A DNA stretch of 64,000 bases, taken from the NCBI GenBank assembly GCA_947044365.1, contig OX345640.1, forward strand, positions 5,010,001 through 5,074,000, given 5' to 3'. Both the position numbers and the translations under genes were made by a program. The DNA is from Petrosia ficiformis (lineage: Eukaryota > Porifera > Demospongiae > Haplosclerida > Petrosiidae). Positions 13,501-22,500 of this stretch are shown here, piece after piece. Below the pieces are notes generated by a model that was given only the letters and a program-made list of their open reading frames with translations, was not told the origin of the DNA and did no database searches. Every line of letters begins with the position of its first letter. Positions within the stretch are counted from its first letter, which is position 1.

Positions 13501-14673
13501 TTGAACTATATATATATATATATTCTCGTGTCCACTTCATGAGTATGCGTTGTATACGTAGTTAAGGAAGTTGCGTCATTCCCAGGGGCTCGGTCAATTA
13601 ATGGGCATGTCGCGTAATAGAACGCGCGCTCGAACTCAGCAGTAAGAAAGCTTCTTGTAGCTTACATAGAATTACAAACTGGAACTACTAGCTAACTATT
13701 CTATCTGAAATATATTCCTAAAGTTCTACAAGATTCTTTAAAAGGTAAAGAGAGTAGATAATCAAAATAATAACTATAATAGGTTGTTGTGATAAAGTCA
13801 GCCATGATTACTGAATGCTGGACACCATAAAGCAATCATAGGGATACTTTTTTCTCTATATACACTTGTTTGCATTCTTGTTACTTTTAATGGTTCTTGC
13901 GTAAGTTTTGATAGATATTTCAGCTATGACAGCTATTAATTACAGTTTCCACAAGATGATTGGTTCTTACTGGCTACTGCACTGGTAGAGTTCCTGTAAA
14001 GTTCCCGTTACACATTCATTTACAGGAACTTTACATGCCCCACCCATTTATTGATAAAGCCACTGGAATAATGCAGCTTCCTTAACTACATACATGTATG
14101 TAATGCCTATGTCATACAAGCATGTATATAAATATACGATGTAGTTTGAACCCATGGGTCATAAAAAAATAAAAGGTACCCAAAGTTGAAACAATAGAAT
14201 GGTTAACATTGACTGTGCCCATGTGCAGTGTTCTCACTAGGGTTTTACCAATTGGTGGTGCATTTATTGCAAATGTTTAATTTAGTAAGTATGACTAATT
14301 TACTTGGAACGTGCCATGTATTTACAATAGTGTAAAGGTTTGTGGTGAACCATAAAGAGATTGTTGTGCAAGTTTAATTTCAGAGCTTCATTAGTGGTGC
14401 AATCTGTGTAAATGGTGGTACATCACCACCCTAGTGAGAACCCTGCCCATGTGTGTGAATCAATACAAACATTTCACACAGATGATCCGATTTGAATATA
14501 GGTAATGTAGAATATGAAATATAGGTGGAACACCCGTATACACAATTGTACATAGCATTATCCAGTTATTGTAATTGTTATTTAATTTTTTTTTCATGTA
14601 ACAGGAACAAGAAAAGACAGAGCTAACGCAAATATGTGAGGATTTGATGAAAGAACTTGGAAATAAACTTTAA
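2527..14673 (+). CDS. TACC: TACC-family (transforming acidic coiled-coil) protein, 5' end not found
   Basis: Exons placed: 2527-2564, 3796-4004, 4069-4130 (or 4134), 5727-5790, 7586-7724, 8334-8459, 8855-8923, 10736-10899, 10959-11058, 11579-11671, 12461-12567, 12624-12765, 14605-14673. All have AG/GT borders and continuous phase except at 4130/5727 (see findings). About 460 codons are recovered. The first half is acidic, Ser/Pro-rich and disordered (for example TPPL, SSPSNR, DSSPPLPQL). From about 8855 on it is almost entirely heptad coiled coil. The last exons match the TACC domain: LENSFTDFHQRYTKTKE, then SLEKQLQQKEQEKTELTQIC and a short DLMKELGNKL end, parallel to the vertebrate LEKT-QKTKENEEL-RICDDL terminus. 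TACC proteins load XMAP215/chTOG onto centrosomal and spindle microtubules. It converges on WAPL. The N-terminal exon is unknown. Confidence 0.85.
2640..3500. other. GC-rich island inside a TACC intron
   Basis: Within the intron between exons 2527-2564 and 3796-4004, sequence from about 2900 to 3480 is clearly richer in G+C than its surroundings, with runs such as GGGGGACACCCCC near 3222 and CCAACCCTCCCCTC near 3470. Short minus-strand frames (2931-3113, 3110-3295) have no recognisable domain. It may be a decayed mobile element or an internal regulatory region. I see no terminal repeats. Confidence 0.4.
4363..4811. mobile_element. hAT-like MITE with TAGGGCTGGG / CCCAGGCCTA ends
   Basis: The left end TAGGGCTGGGCAGTATTT is an imperfect inverted match to the right end GATATACCACCCAGGCCTA. 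The flanks GTTTGACT (4355-4362) and GGTTGACT (4812-4819) agree at 7 of 8 positions, as expected for an 8-bp target-site duplication of hAT transposons. About 450 bp, no coding sequence. A related element lies at about 37.2 kb. Confidence 0.65.
5155..5357 (+). mobile_element. tRNA-derived SINE with TTTC tail, copy A
   Basis: The head at 5195-5266 folds as a 72-nt tRNA cloverleaf. The D-arm is GCTCAGTTGGTAGAGC, the anticodon stem TCTGT/ACAGA has loop CTGGAGT, and the TTCGAAT T-loop gives a good B box. The acceptor stem has one mismatch. Behind it come a short unique region, a second GCCTCAGGTGTC motif, a (TTTC)n tract and ACATCTCTGATAACATCATGTA. The same order recurs at 10353-10550, so this is a dispersed retroelement rather than a single-copy tRNA gene. 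Confidence 0.75.
6006..6314. mobile_element. Large foldback element
   Basis: Two arms of about 140 bp are nearly perfect reverse complements: 6006-6148 and 6175-6314, separated by about 25 bp. Arm landmarks are CATTTCAATAAAAATGAAAG on the left and CTTTCATTTTTATTGAAATG on the right, and AAACCACTTCCATATAA against TTATATGGAAGTGGTTT. No coding sequence. It lies in the TACC intron after exon 5727-5790, and its transcript could form a long double-stranded hairpin. Confidence 0.9.
6450..7185 (+). repeat. Interspersed repeat, second copy at 62.3-63.2 kb
   Basis: Colinear similarity to 62390-63175. Shared landmarks are CTGCAGTCC with ACAAGAA, GTCAGTCACTAT, CACTTGCAATTGAAAT, and the terminal TCCCTACATA plus GAGTACTAC. 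Truncated tails of the same family are at 15785-15900, 25125-25225 and 61330-61565. Long non-LTR or DNA element class is unclear. The open frame at 6438-6800 lies within it and has no recognised domain. Confidence 0.7.
7212..7520 (-). mobile_element. MITE of the ATCCCTATNATTGCTTT family, copy 2
   Basis: Starts with GAGCAATCCCTATGATTGCT and ends with AAAGCAATCATAAGGATAC. The core TTAAGGAAGTTACGTCATTC and CAGTCAATTAATGAGTGTGG is the reverse complement of the core in copies 1, 5 and 8. Shorter than the full copies by about 100-170 bp. Confidence 0.75.
8982..9889. mobile_element. About 0.9-kb TIR element in a TACC intron
   Basis: The left end TAAGGCTGAAATGAATGTTC and the reverse complement of the right end, TAGGGCTGTGACGAAGGGTG, are related, and both are followed by AAAC/AAGC-rich repeats of TTTG. 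This suggests a hAT-like non-autonomous element. Two overlapping minus-strand frames of 152 and 116 codons (8981-9439, 9213-9563) lie inside it. I recognise no transposase motif in them and do not call them genes. Confidence 0.5.
10353..10550 (+). mobile_element. tRNA-derived SINE with TTTC tail, copy B
   Basis: Same architecture as the copy at 5155. The tRNA-like head spans 10393-10464 and here has a fully paired acceptor stem (GCCTTGG with CTGAGGC). The anticodon loop is CCGGAGT, so position 33 is C rather than the near-universal T, and the anticodon GGA would need a long serine variable arm that is absent. These points argue for a SINE head rather than a working tRNA gene. Confidence 0.75.
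11146..11379. mobile_element. TTTTAGTTAACT-type TIR element
   Basis: The left end AGTGTTGTTTTAGTTAACT is an inverted match to the right end ACTAAAACAGCACT. The interior is dominated by TTAGTTAACTAAA and AACTATAACTAAAAC. Related, partly decayed copies lie at 12170-12275, 23285-23450 and 27905-28110. About 234 bp, no coding sequence. Confidence 0.65.
12943..13237 (+). mobile_element. MITE of the ATCCCTATNATTGCTTT family, copy 3, truncated
   Basis: Begins with AAGTGTATATAGAGAAACAA and GTATCCCTATGACTGCTTTG. It follows the family for about 295 bp and breaks off after GTTCTATTACCGTATTACGCG. It is inverted relative to copy 4 at 13456-13868, so the two form a large imperfect inverted repeat inside the intron before the last TACC exon. 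Confidence 0.75.
13456..13868 (-). mobile_element. MITE of the ATCCCTATNATTGCTTT family, copy 4, full length
   Basis: Starts TTTTTATGGCCCGTAGGGCC then ATCCCTATGATTGCTTTC, and ends AAAGCAATCATAGGGATAC followed by TTTTTTCTCTATATACACTT. Both ends are complete, giving about 413 bp. The core reads TTAAGGAAGTTGCGTCATTC. No open frame. Confidence 0.85.
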
Positions 14674-14778
14674 CTATAATTATAGTGCGATACATTTTAT
14701 CACTCAGACAGGACTTGTGTATAATACTTCATTGGAACTCCTCCTACAACAATAATTTATGTATTTATCATGTGAATA

Positions 14779-14784
14779 ATTAAA
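14779..14784 (+). terminator. Possible TACC polyadenylation signal (ATTAAA)
   Basis: ATTAAA lies about 105 bp beyond the TACC stop codon. It is the common variant of the AATAAA signal. In DNA this AT-rich such hexamers arise often by chance, so this is only a candidate. Confidence 0.3.
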
Positions 14785-15129
14785 GAATACGATGACATGA
14801 AATTTGCCAAATTTTTTTTACACAAGAAAACCAATTATTGGAATAATTATTATAACATAATAATTTATTAACATGGAAATTCATTATCAATTATTGCGAG
14901 AGAATAATAAGAAACACTTACTACAAAAAAGATCAGCCCTACATGTTCTTTCATATCAAAACCAAAAATCACACTGACAAGTTTTAGATGGTACCTCAGC
15001 AACAAAACTAAACTAAATACTTCCATGCAGCAATACATTGCTGTGCTTTATAACTAATTGTTGGAGCTATTGGAGCTGGTATTACTGCAGCTGTTGGCAC
15101 CAGACTTGCTCTCCAATTGCTCCTCATTA

Positions 15130-15720
15130 AGCAGTTTGGATTGTACTCATTCCAATTGCCAGACCAACTGTATATCCTGTCCTAAGGTACAGGAAGACAA
15201 TAAGGCTCTCTTTAGTCCCAATTATAAACCGTATCCCAGCTGTCTGTCCTGTCCAATTCTAACATACAGGAAGACAATAAGGATCCCCCTTAGTCCCAAT
15301 TGTAGACTGTATCCCAACTGTCTGTCCTGTCCAATAGTCCTAATATACAGGAAGACAATAAGGCTATCTTTAGTGTTTAGTGTGTAAGGTTAATCTATTA
15401 GGCTTAGTATTTAGGGTTGAGGGTTTGGGGTTTAGGGTTTAGTGTTTAGGGTTTAGGATTTATGTTTAGACTAAGGGGATCCTTATTGTCTTCCTGTACC
15501 TTATGACATACAGTTGGGATACAGTCGCCATTCAGGACTAAAGAGATCCTTATTGTCTTCCTGTACCTTAGGACAATTGGACAGGACAGACAGTTGGGAT
15601 ACAGTCTACAATTGGGACTAAAGAGAGCCTTATTGTCTACCTTTACCTTAGGACAGCAGGACAGGATAGACAGTTGGGATACAGTCTCAATTTGGGACTA
15701 AGGGGATCCTTATTATTACT
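15130..15720. repeat. Inverted minisatellite clusters around a TTTAGGG-like core
   Basis: A unit of about 80 bp, with landmarks TGTATCCCAACTGTCTGTCC, AGGAAGACAATAAGG and TTTAGTCCCAATTGTA, is repeated head-to-tail at about 15173-15372. It is then repeated in the opposite orientation at about 15465-15720, where the landmarks read GACAGTTGGGATACAGTC and CCTTATTGTCTTCCTG. Between the two clusters (15405-15475) lies degenerate GGGTTTAGGGTTTAGTGTTT sequence. The 15058-15387 open frame is a product of the repeats. Confidence 0.8.
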
Positions 15721-15784
15721 ATGCCAACGTAGGAGGCAGTTTCAGTAAACAGCTTTCATATGAATAGGTATATGTGTATTAAAG

Positions 15785-15905
15785 CTTATAATTATGTATA
15801 TATTACCAGAGATTTCAGCTCATCACTTGCAATTGAAATGTATGGACAGCCATTTGTTTCCGTGCCATCTCTACATAGAGCACTACTGTACTCTCTGATA
15901 AAAGA
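15785..15905 (+). repeat. Fragment of the 6.45/62.3-kb repeat
   Basis: TTACCAGAGATTTCAGCTCA and CACTTGCAATTGAAATGTAT, ending with CTACATAGAGCACTACTGTA, match the 3' end of the repeat at 6450-7185 closely. Confidence 0.75.
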
Positions 15906-16299
15906 AGAGAATTTAACTGATGGTGAATAAATAAACTCAATTAGGTATTTTGAGTTCATAACTCAGTGTATTGTAATGAAGTTTAATTTAATTCATCTTT
16001 TCTACCAGTATGTTCACTGATAGCAGTATCTAACTATAGAATTTCAATCTACAAATGTTTAAAGTCGTACACATTTGCCATTCCCACTATATTGCATGGC
16101 TCAGAGAAATCAGTGGCACTGCAATAATCTTAGCAACTATCTATCAAAGGAATATAAATTACTATATATATAATATATATATATAATATTATACAGTAGA
16201 CCAAGTATCTCATCCTTCATTGAATGAGATTCATCATTTGTTGTGTTTACTGATGTTGCTTGAGTGTGAATGTAATCACTCAGGTGCTTGAGAGTATCA

Positions 16300-16455
16300 C
16301 TTCAAGCATCTAGAATGAACACCAGTTAGTTTCATAGCTTGTAAATGAGCATCTCTTAGACAGTGAATGTTTAAGTCTAAGGATTGATCTGTCAGCGCCA
16401 AAACAATCAATTGGCCTCCCATTTCTTCACATAACAGATACAGTCTAAGACTCCT
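16300..16455 (-). other. Coding-like 52-codon open frame of unknown origin
   Basis: Just downstream of the WAPL stop, a minus-strand frame is open for 52 codons between stops. It has a leucine-rich, protein-like composition (LYLLCEEMGGQLIVLAL, then HCLRDAHLQAMKL). I cannot assign it. It may be an exon of an unseen gene, part of an extended WAPL 3' region, or chance. Confidence 0.25.
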
Positions 16456-16545
16456 TCATTACATTTCCCATTAAAATAATACTAAAGGTTAATATCCAGA
16501 CAGCAAATGATTGTCTAAACAAAAAAAAAACAATTGTTCTATATA

Positions 16546-19500
16546 TCAGTCTTGTAAAGTTTCTAAGTGTTTCACCATCTTCCTGATTGATTCTAAACCA
16601 GAACGAGTTGTACTTGATCCCTATACAAAAAGTATAAGTAAATATAACAATTCAACTATAGTTATGTTTCATAGCCACTGCATAGAAGATTATGACATTA
16701 AGAGCAAAGCCTTATAAATCTGTTAAGAACCAGTAAATTTGAAAACTAGTATACTCAATGGTGGTATAAGAAGAGTAATAAAGATTATATCTGTGCAGAT
16801 CATTAGGTAATAGTTATAATACACTTATCTAGATTTCAGTGCAAGAGCACAACATGAGTGCATAATGTTAACCAATACTGTTACTGTATCCAAGTACACA
16901 TGCAAACCCACTACTTCAATTTCACTACGTTTCAAGTAGTGTTACATTAGTCCAACAGTGTAAGCTATCTGTTGATCCATTCTCCAGAAGTCTCATCTGG
17001 ATTCAACAGCAACTGAGAGACATTAAAACTGTTGTAACTTTCAAACCAAAAAGTGTATTGAAAATTTCCCACATATTTATTTGTTCCCCTTTTATTGTGA
17101 ATCTATGATCAGAACTGTAGCGTTTTTAGTCTTCGCTATTTGGTTGGTAGCAATATTCATAACACTTTAACGAAGACAAGCTCATTAGTTAGGTTTCAAA
17201 TAAAGCTGCGATAATGAATTTTACATGTAGGGAGGGCATTTGCACTTTCTAGTTCAAAAATCTTCAGTTACAAGTACATGTATTAGTCTTCAAGTATTCA
17301 GAAAATGCAGTTTAGTACAGCCCAATGCATAAACAACATACCGCCATATTCATGAACTGAATAAAATCTCGTAGGACTGAGATGATAGAAGTATAATTTC
17401 TATTAGGAAGTTCTTCTTTAAGAATCTCAGCAAATTCCTATAAAAAGTAGGAAAGTATGAACTGCTCAGATGTCTGAACTGTATTAATGAAACAATTTTT
17501 GACCTTTACAATAGGTTTACTAATATATGTTTCCATGTGTGAATCTAAAAAAAAAACTGAGCAATTTTTGAATTTTTGAACACGGAATCCACTGTGACAA
17601 TACAGTACATGAACACAAACTTATAGATTGAGGCAATAAATGTAGTGTTTATAATGTAACACACAATGCTTTGCTTCTCTTTGCTATATGTTTGAAAATC
17701 AGTTATTTGATTTGATCAAATGCTTACTCCTAAATACTCATTATTCATTCATTTTGTGCAGGAAATTTGTATCTACCTACATGTACATGTAGGTGGAAGA
17801 ATGTTAGTACAAGGTTTAGTTGGCTTCCCATACAAAATGGCTGAATAGTGAGGTAAGCGATTTTCCAAGTGACATATCTATCAACTCACAGAACTATGTT
17901 TTGCTAATACAGCTAGTAAGAGAGCAGAGTATGATGATATAATAGAATCTTCCATATGTCGTCCAGCTTGAGTTAGAGCTATAACAACAAAACATGAAAG
18001 AATTCGAGTATAACAGAGCATTCTAATAAATACAACAAATTTTGCATAAATTTAATAATGGTACATAGTACCTGCCTGCTAGGTATTTGAGCAAAAAAAT
18101 CAAATCACAGGGAAGCAGACCCTCATGATCGTGTGCTATTACTGATCTTTAAACTCTTTCAACTGTAAAACTGAAATTTCCCCCAAGGAAAATAAAACCC
18201 TGTATATATATCAGGGTTTCATTTAGGGGGGGGCAGGGGGGGGCATTCGCCCCCCCTTGCTAGAGTCTTGCCCCCCCTTGGGAATTTGGTTGCCCAAAAA
18301 TAGTTTTAATGTTAATAGTTAGCTGAATACAACTATTTTGGGTTTAGATTCCAAAAATAGTATCTCAAACAGTTACATCATTGTGGTCTGAAAATGCACC
18401 AGAAATGACCTCAGAGAGTCTAACACCAAAAAAATCCCTGGGGGAGCATGCCCCCACACCCCCCTAGGCAGTTGGTGTGCAGACCACACCAACCCTATAC
18501 ATCGCCCACCCCCCCCCCCCCCCCAAAGTTCTCAACATTCAACTTTTGCCCCCCCTTGACAATTTTTCTAAATGAAAGCCTGTATATCTATATTACACAT
18601 GTAGTCATGTACATAATAAAGTTTAATGAAACATAGTCACATAGATGCCACACAAATCATAAATATATATATATATATATTATACATGTATATATGTGTA
18701 CCACTGGAGATACAAAGAAATTCAGAGTACATAAAAATTAATAACTGATGTTCAGTCCGACATTTGTGCTAACTCATCATATTCTGAGTATTATGGATTT
18801 ATAAACTTTCCATGCAATTCAAAATTTTAAACAAACAAATGGGGCTTTACATAACAATACCAGAGGATATTATAAACATTGTGAAATGAAAGGAGATAAT
18901 GTCCTATCAGATACTGTATTGGTCGGACATGACCATCTAATCAATTGATTGACAGCAACAGTATGTACAAACTAGGGTAACAAACAGAACAGAAAAATGA
19001 TCTGTCACATTACTCGTACGCTGATTTGATGATCCAGTTATCCAGGCTTGTGAAAAGTATCTTCTTCCTACTATCCGACTCTCATAGTCTCGACAAACTT
19101 GACACCATAGTGAGCTAACTAGCATTCTGTCGACATGATCTTTATCGCAGCGTAGCCAGGTCAGTGTTTGTAGTTCTTCATCAAACTGCCTCTGCCACTT
19201 TTCAAATGTTGCTAGTGAGACTTGCCTCTTCATCTTTTTGTCACTGAAACAACTGCTATCACTACTAGCACTGGAACTCGAACTAAGTCTTTTTCGACCG
19301 GCCATCTTGTCCTACCACGTGTCAGTTGGTGCGGTCACGTGAATTTATGTACGGTAAATGACCGATGACCGACTGTTATAATTATCACTGAACAATACAC
19401 AAACAAACAATGAACAAAATACAGTTCTAACTAACCTGTATCAAACTCCTCTCTACTGAATACCAATGGATCAGCACTAATTTCATCTTCTATTTCTTCT

Positions 19501-22500
19501 TCCTCTTCTAATTCTTCAAAATCTTTATTGTCTGTGTATAAAATAAATAATAAGAGGAATATCATTTTTTGTTTGTAAATAACGTAAATTGGGATTGTGT
19601 ATAGTCTTATAGTCAATTTATAATTCTTGTTTTTATTATGGACCATCATTATAATCCCTTAGTAGTTACTCTATAATCATGTTATAACACACATAGGATT
19701 GTTACTTATAATCATCAAGCCTGCAATTATAAATCTGAGCTGTTGTAGCACTAGTAGGCATGTTATAATGATACATTCCTGGAAAGGCAAACTACTGTAG
19801 CTGTGTGTATTTTGAGTTTGGACCAGGTGAGTGTTGTAGTCTTGTAGTTTGTGTTGCTGTGGTGATGGCAAGTTTTATATCTGATTTATAAAACCTTTGG
19901 TTACTTTGAAGTTTTGCCATATTGGAATATATATTGTATATATAATTATATAATTCGTGTCATGATTTACGCATGAGATTGTGGTCAATTGAAGAACACA
20001 AATAAATTTCCACAGAATGTTATTTACGTGTTCTTCAATCGAAATTAAGCAATGAATATACCCACTGTACGGTATAAGTACGTAATATATATAGTATGCT
20101 AACAGGTCCTATATAGGACCTAAATTTTGTGTCCAAGGATGTGATATAGCCCGAGCCTGCGAGGGCTATATCACAGCCAAGGACACAAGACGAGCTACTG
20201 ACAAGCAGCAGGAAGAAAACAACTAGTAGAAACTACTAATAATAGTCCTTTGAAAGTATACGTACTATATAGCCAGACCTCTGCAGAAAGACGGGAGAAA
20301 CATACAGTGTGTGTATACCATCAATTGTACTGGCTGCAACTATAGTTGCAGCCCAATCAGATTGCAGGAAAGCAGTCATGTGATCACTAAGAAATGTAAT
20401 AATTTTTTATCAGGAAGGTTAGAGATGTGTAGACAGCAGTTATTATGCTTGCCTACTCCATGACCAACGTTATGCAAATCAGTCCAACATTAACATCACT
20501 AGTACTAGGGTTAAAATCTGAACAAAGATGATGTACTAATCCCCCCCCCCTACCGTACCAACCATCCTGGAATTTATCAGGGCTTCGTAGTAGTGAATCT
20601 ATTGACTCACTTCCTGGTTTGTTAATTATATTTGTTTGACCACGCCCATGCTAATCGTAGCTAATGTCCTCTCCCAACATGAATATATATAATGAAGATA
20701 TATATAATACGTATATACACTCATAATCGTGCTCTGGCAAACAAAATATTATTGTGCATTAATGAGTACAGATATGTGATGTTCCTGGGAAATAACCATT
20801 ACAGTTCATTGTAGAGCACCATAAGAGTAGATTCATTGCTTGCAGATATACACAATATATATTGTACATGATGTTTGTACACAACTACATAGACTAATTC
20901 ATCAACAATTTATTGGATGTCTATAATAAAACTGTATAGTCCTAAATTATGTATGGTATTTTGACGATATTGAAATAAAATTTTCGCTTTCACCAAACTG
21001 ATCACTTGACCATTATTTTTTGTGGTGCATCAGTTTTTGACAAAAAAAAACAAACTTTTAGCCTGCAAAAATTTAGGGCTACATGTATACGGTGAATAAT
21101 GAACATTAAAATTCATTGTGGAGAATCTTCAAGTTTATACAATACCATAAATAATTTTCTTGAAAAGCACATTTGAGCCTTAAGGCCATGTTTAGCTACA
21201 TGTATATATGTTATATAATCAGTTTCCTTTTATATGAATGTATTACAGTATAAGGCAGCAGATCCTTTCAATTTTGCACTATATACATGTACATATACAT
21301 GTCAGGAGTCTGAGATGATTGACCAGGAATCAAACTGGAAAGTCAAAGAAGCCTTCTACATGAAAGAAATTGCCAACACTCTCAATAATGACTTCTACAG
21401 AGGTCATGATATCACCATCCAAGAATCAAGGAACTATCAACCTTTTCAAATATCAAACTATACTAACATGTACTTATTTATGTCCAACATGGCAATGTTG
21501 GACATAAATAAGTACATGATGATAGTACTACCCTACCCTAAATGAACCACATAATGATATTTATCAAAATCTCATAAATTCATTATGTGGTTCATTTAGG
21601 GTAGGTTTAGGGTTCCCTTGTGGTTAGGGTTCAATCAGTATCAAAGTGATCTTAGTCAACATTTACCCTCCATTTTATATTATTATCACCTCAGTGCTTT
21701 CATATAAAGTTGTAACATACATAGCTAAAGAAGGCTTTGGGCCAAAACATGTACACTGGTAGCATTCAATTCGATGGAATGCAAAACTGCTTTTCAAAAT
21801 ATATGTATGTGGAGACTTCAAAAAAGTAATTGTCTTATTCTTGTATTAAGCATTGATAATACTATTAACAACACATATCACTGGTAAGTGGTAACAACAT
21901 TCAAGTGACAAATCTTTATTATTTTATACCTTCATTCTCTTGTGAAGTAGTTCCTTCATCAATATGAAGTTTGGCAGGTGATCTACATGTAAAATTTTAA
22001 AGTGAATCACTGCAGTAACTTTAATTTCACTATTAAAATGAAAGTAATTATACGACAATTAATGCCACTGATGAACATTTCTGTGCTTCAACTGAATAAT
22101 TAGTTAGATAGCTTTGATTTTTGAATCGCATTAAAGAGAAATGCCTTGATAATTATCAGATACATGAAAGCTGGAAGCACATATTAAATGAGATAATCAT
22201 TATAAGTATACACATACACGTACGTATTTCATCAATAGACTATTACTCATTGCTTTCATGTACACATGATGCTGTTATGCAGCATTTCAACTACTGAAGT
22301 ACACGAGTGATGCCCTGATAAGAAATTTTACCAATATTCCAATAAACCGATAATTACTTTAGATATGTACCTACCAATAACAGATCTGATATTATATCTA
22401 CTTTCTAATATTTGATTCTTTCAATGAAAATAAGCATTTTCTCAATAATTATGAGTATCACAAAAGTGACTATTGTAACAAGAAATGACATTGTTAGTTC

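Noticed and set aside
15405..15475. True interstitial telomere
   Set aside because: The repeats are degenerate, short and of TTTAGGG type, embedded in a minisatellite; reported as telomere-like only.
16200..16300. Minus-strand peptide with LKHLSDYIHTQ as the WAPL C-terminus
   Set aside because: A TGA directly precedes it in frame with no usable acceptor. The exon 16620-16546 (ending in SIRKMVKHLE plus a stop) fits phase and family much better.
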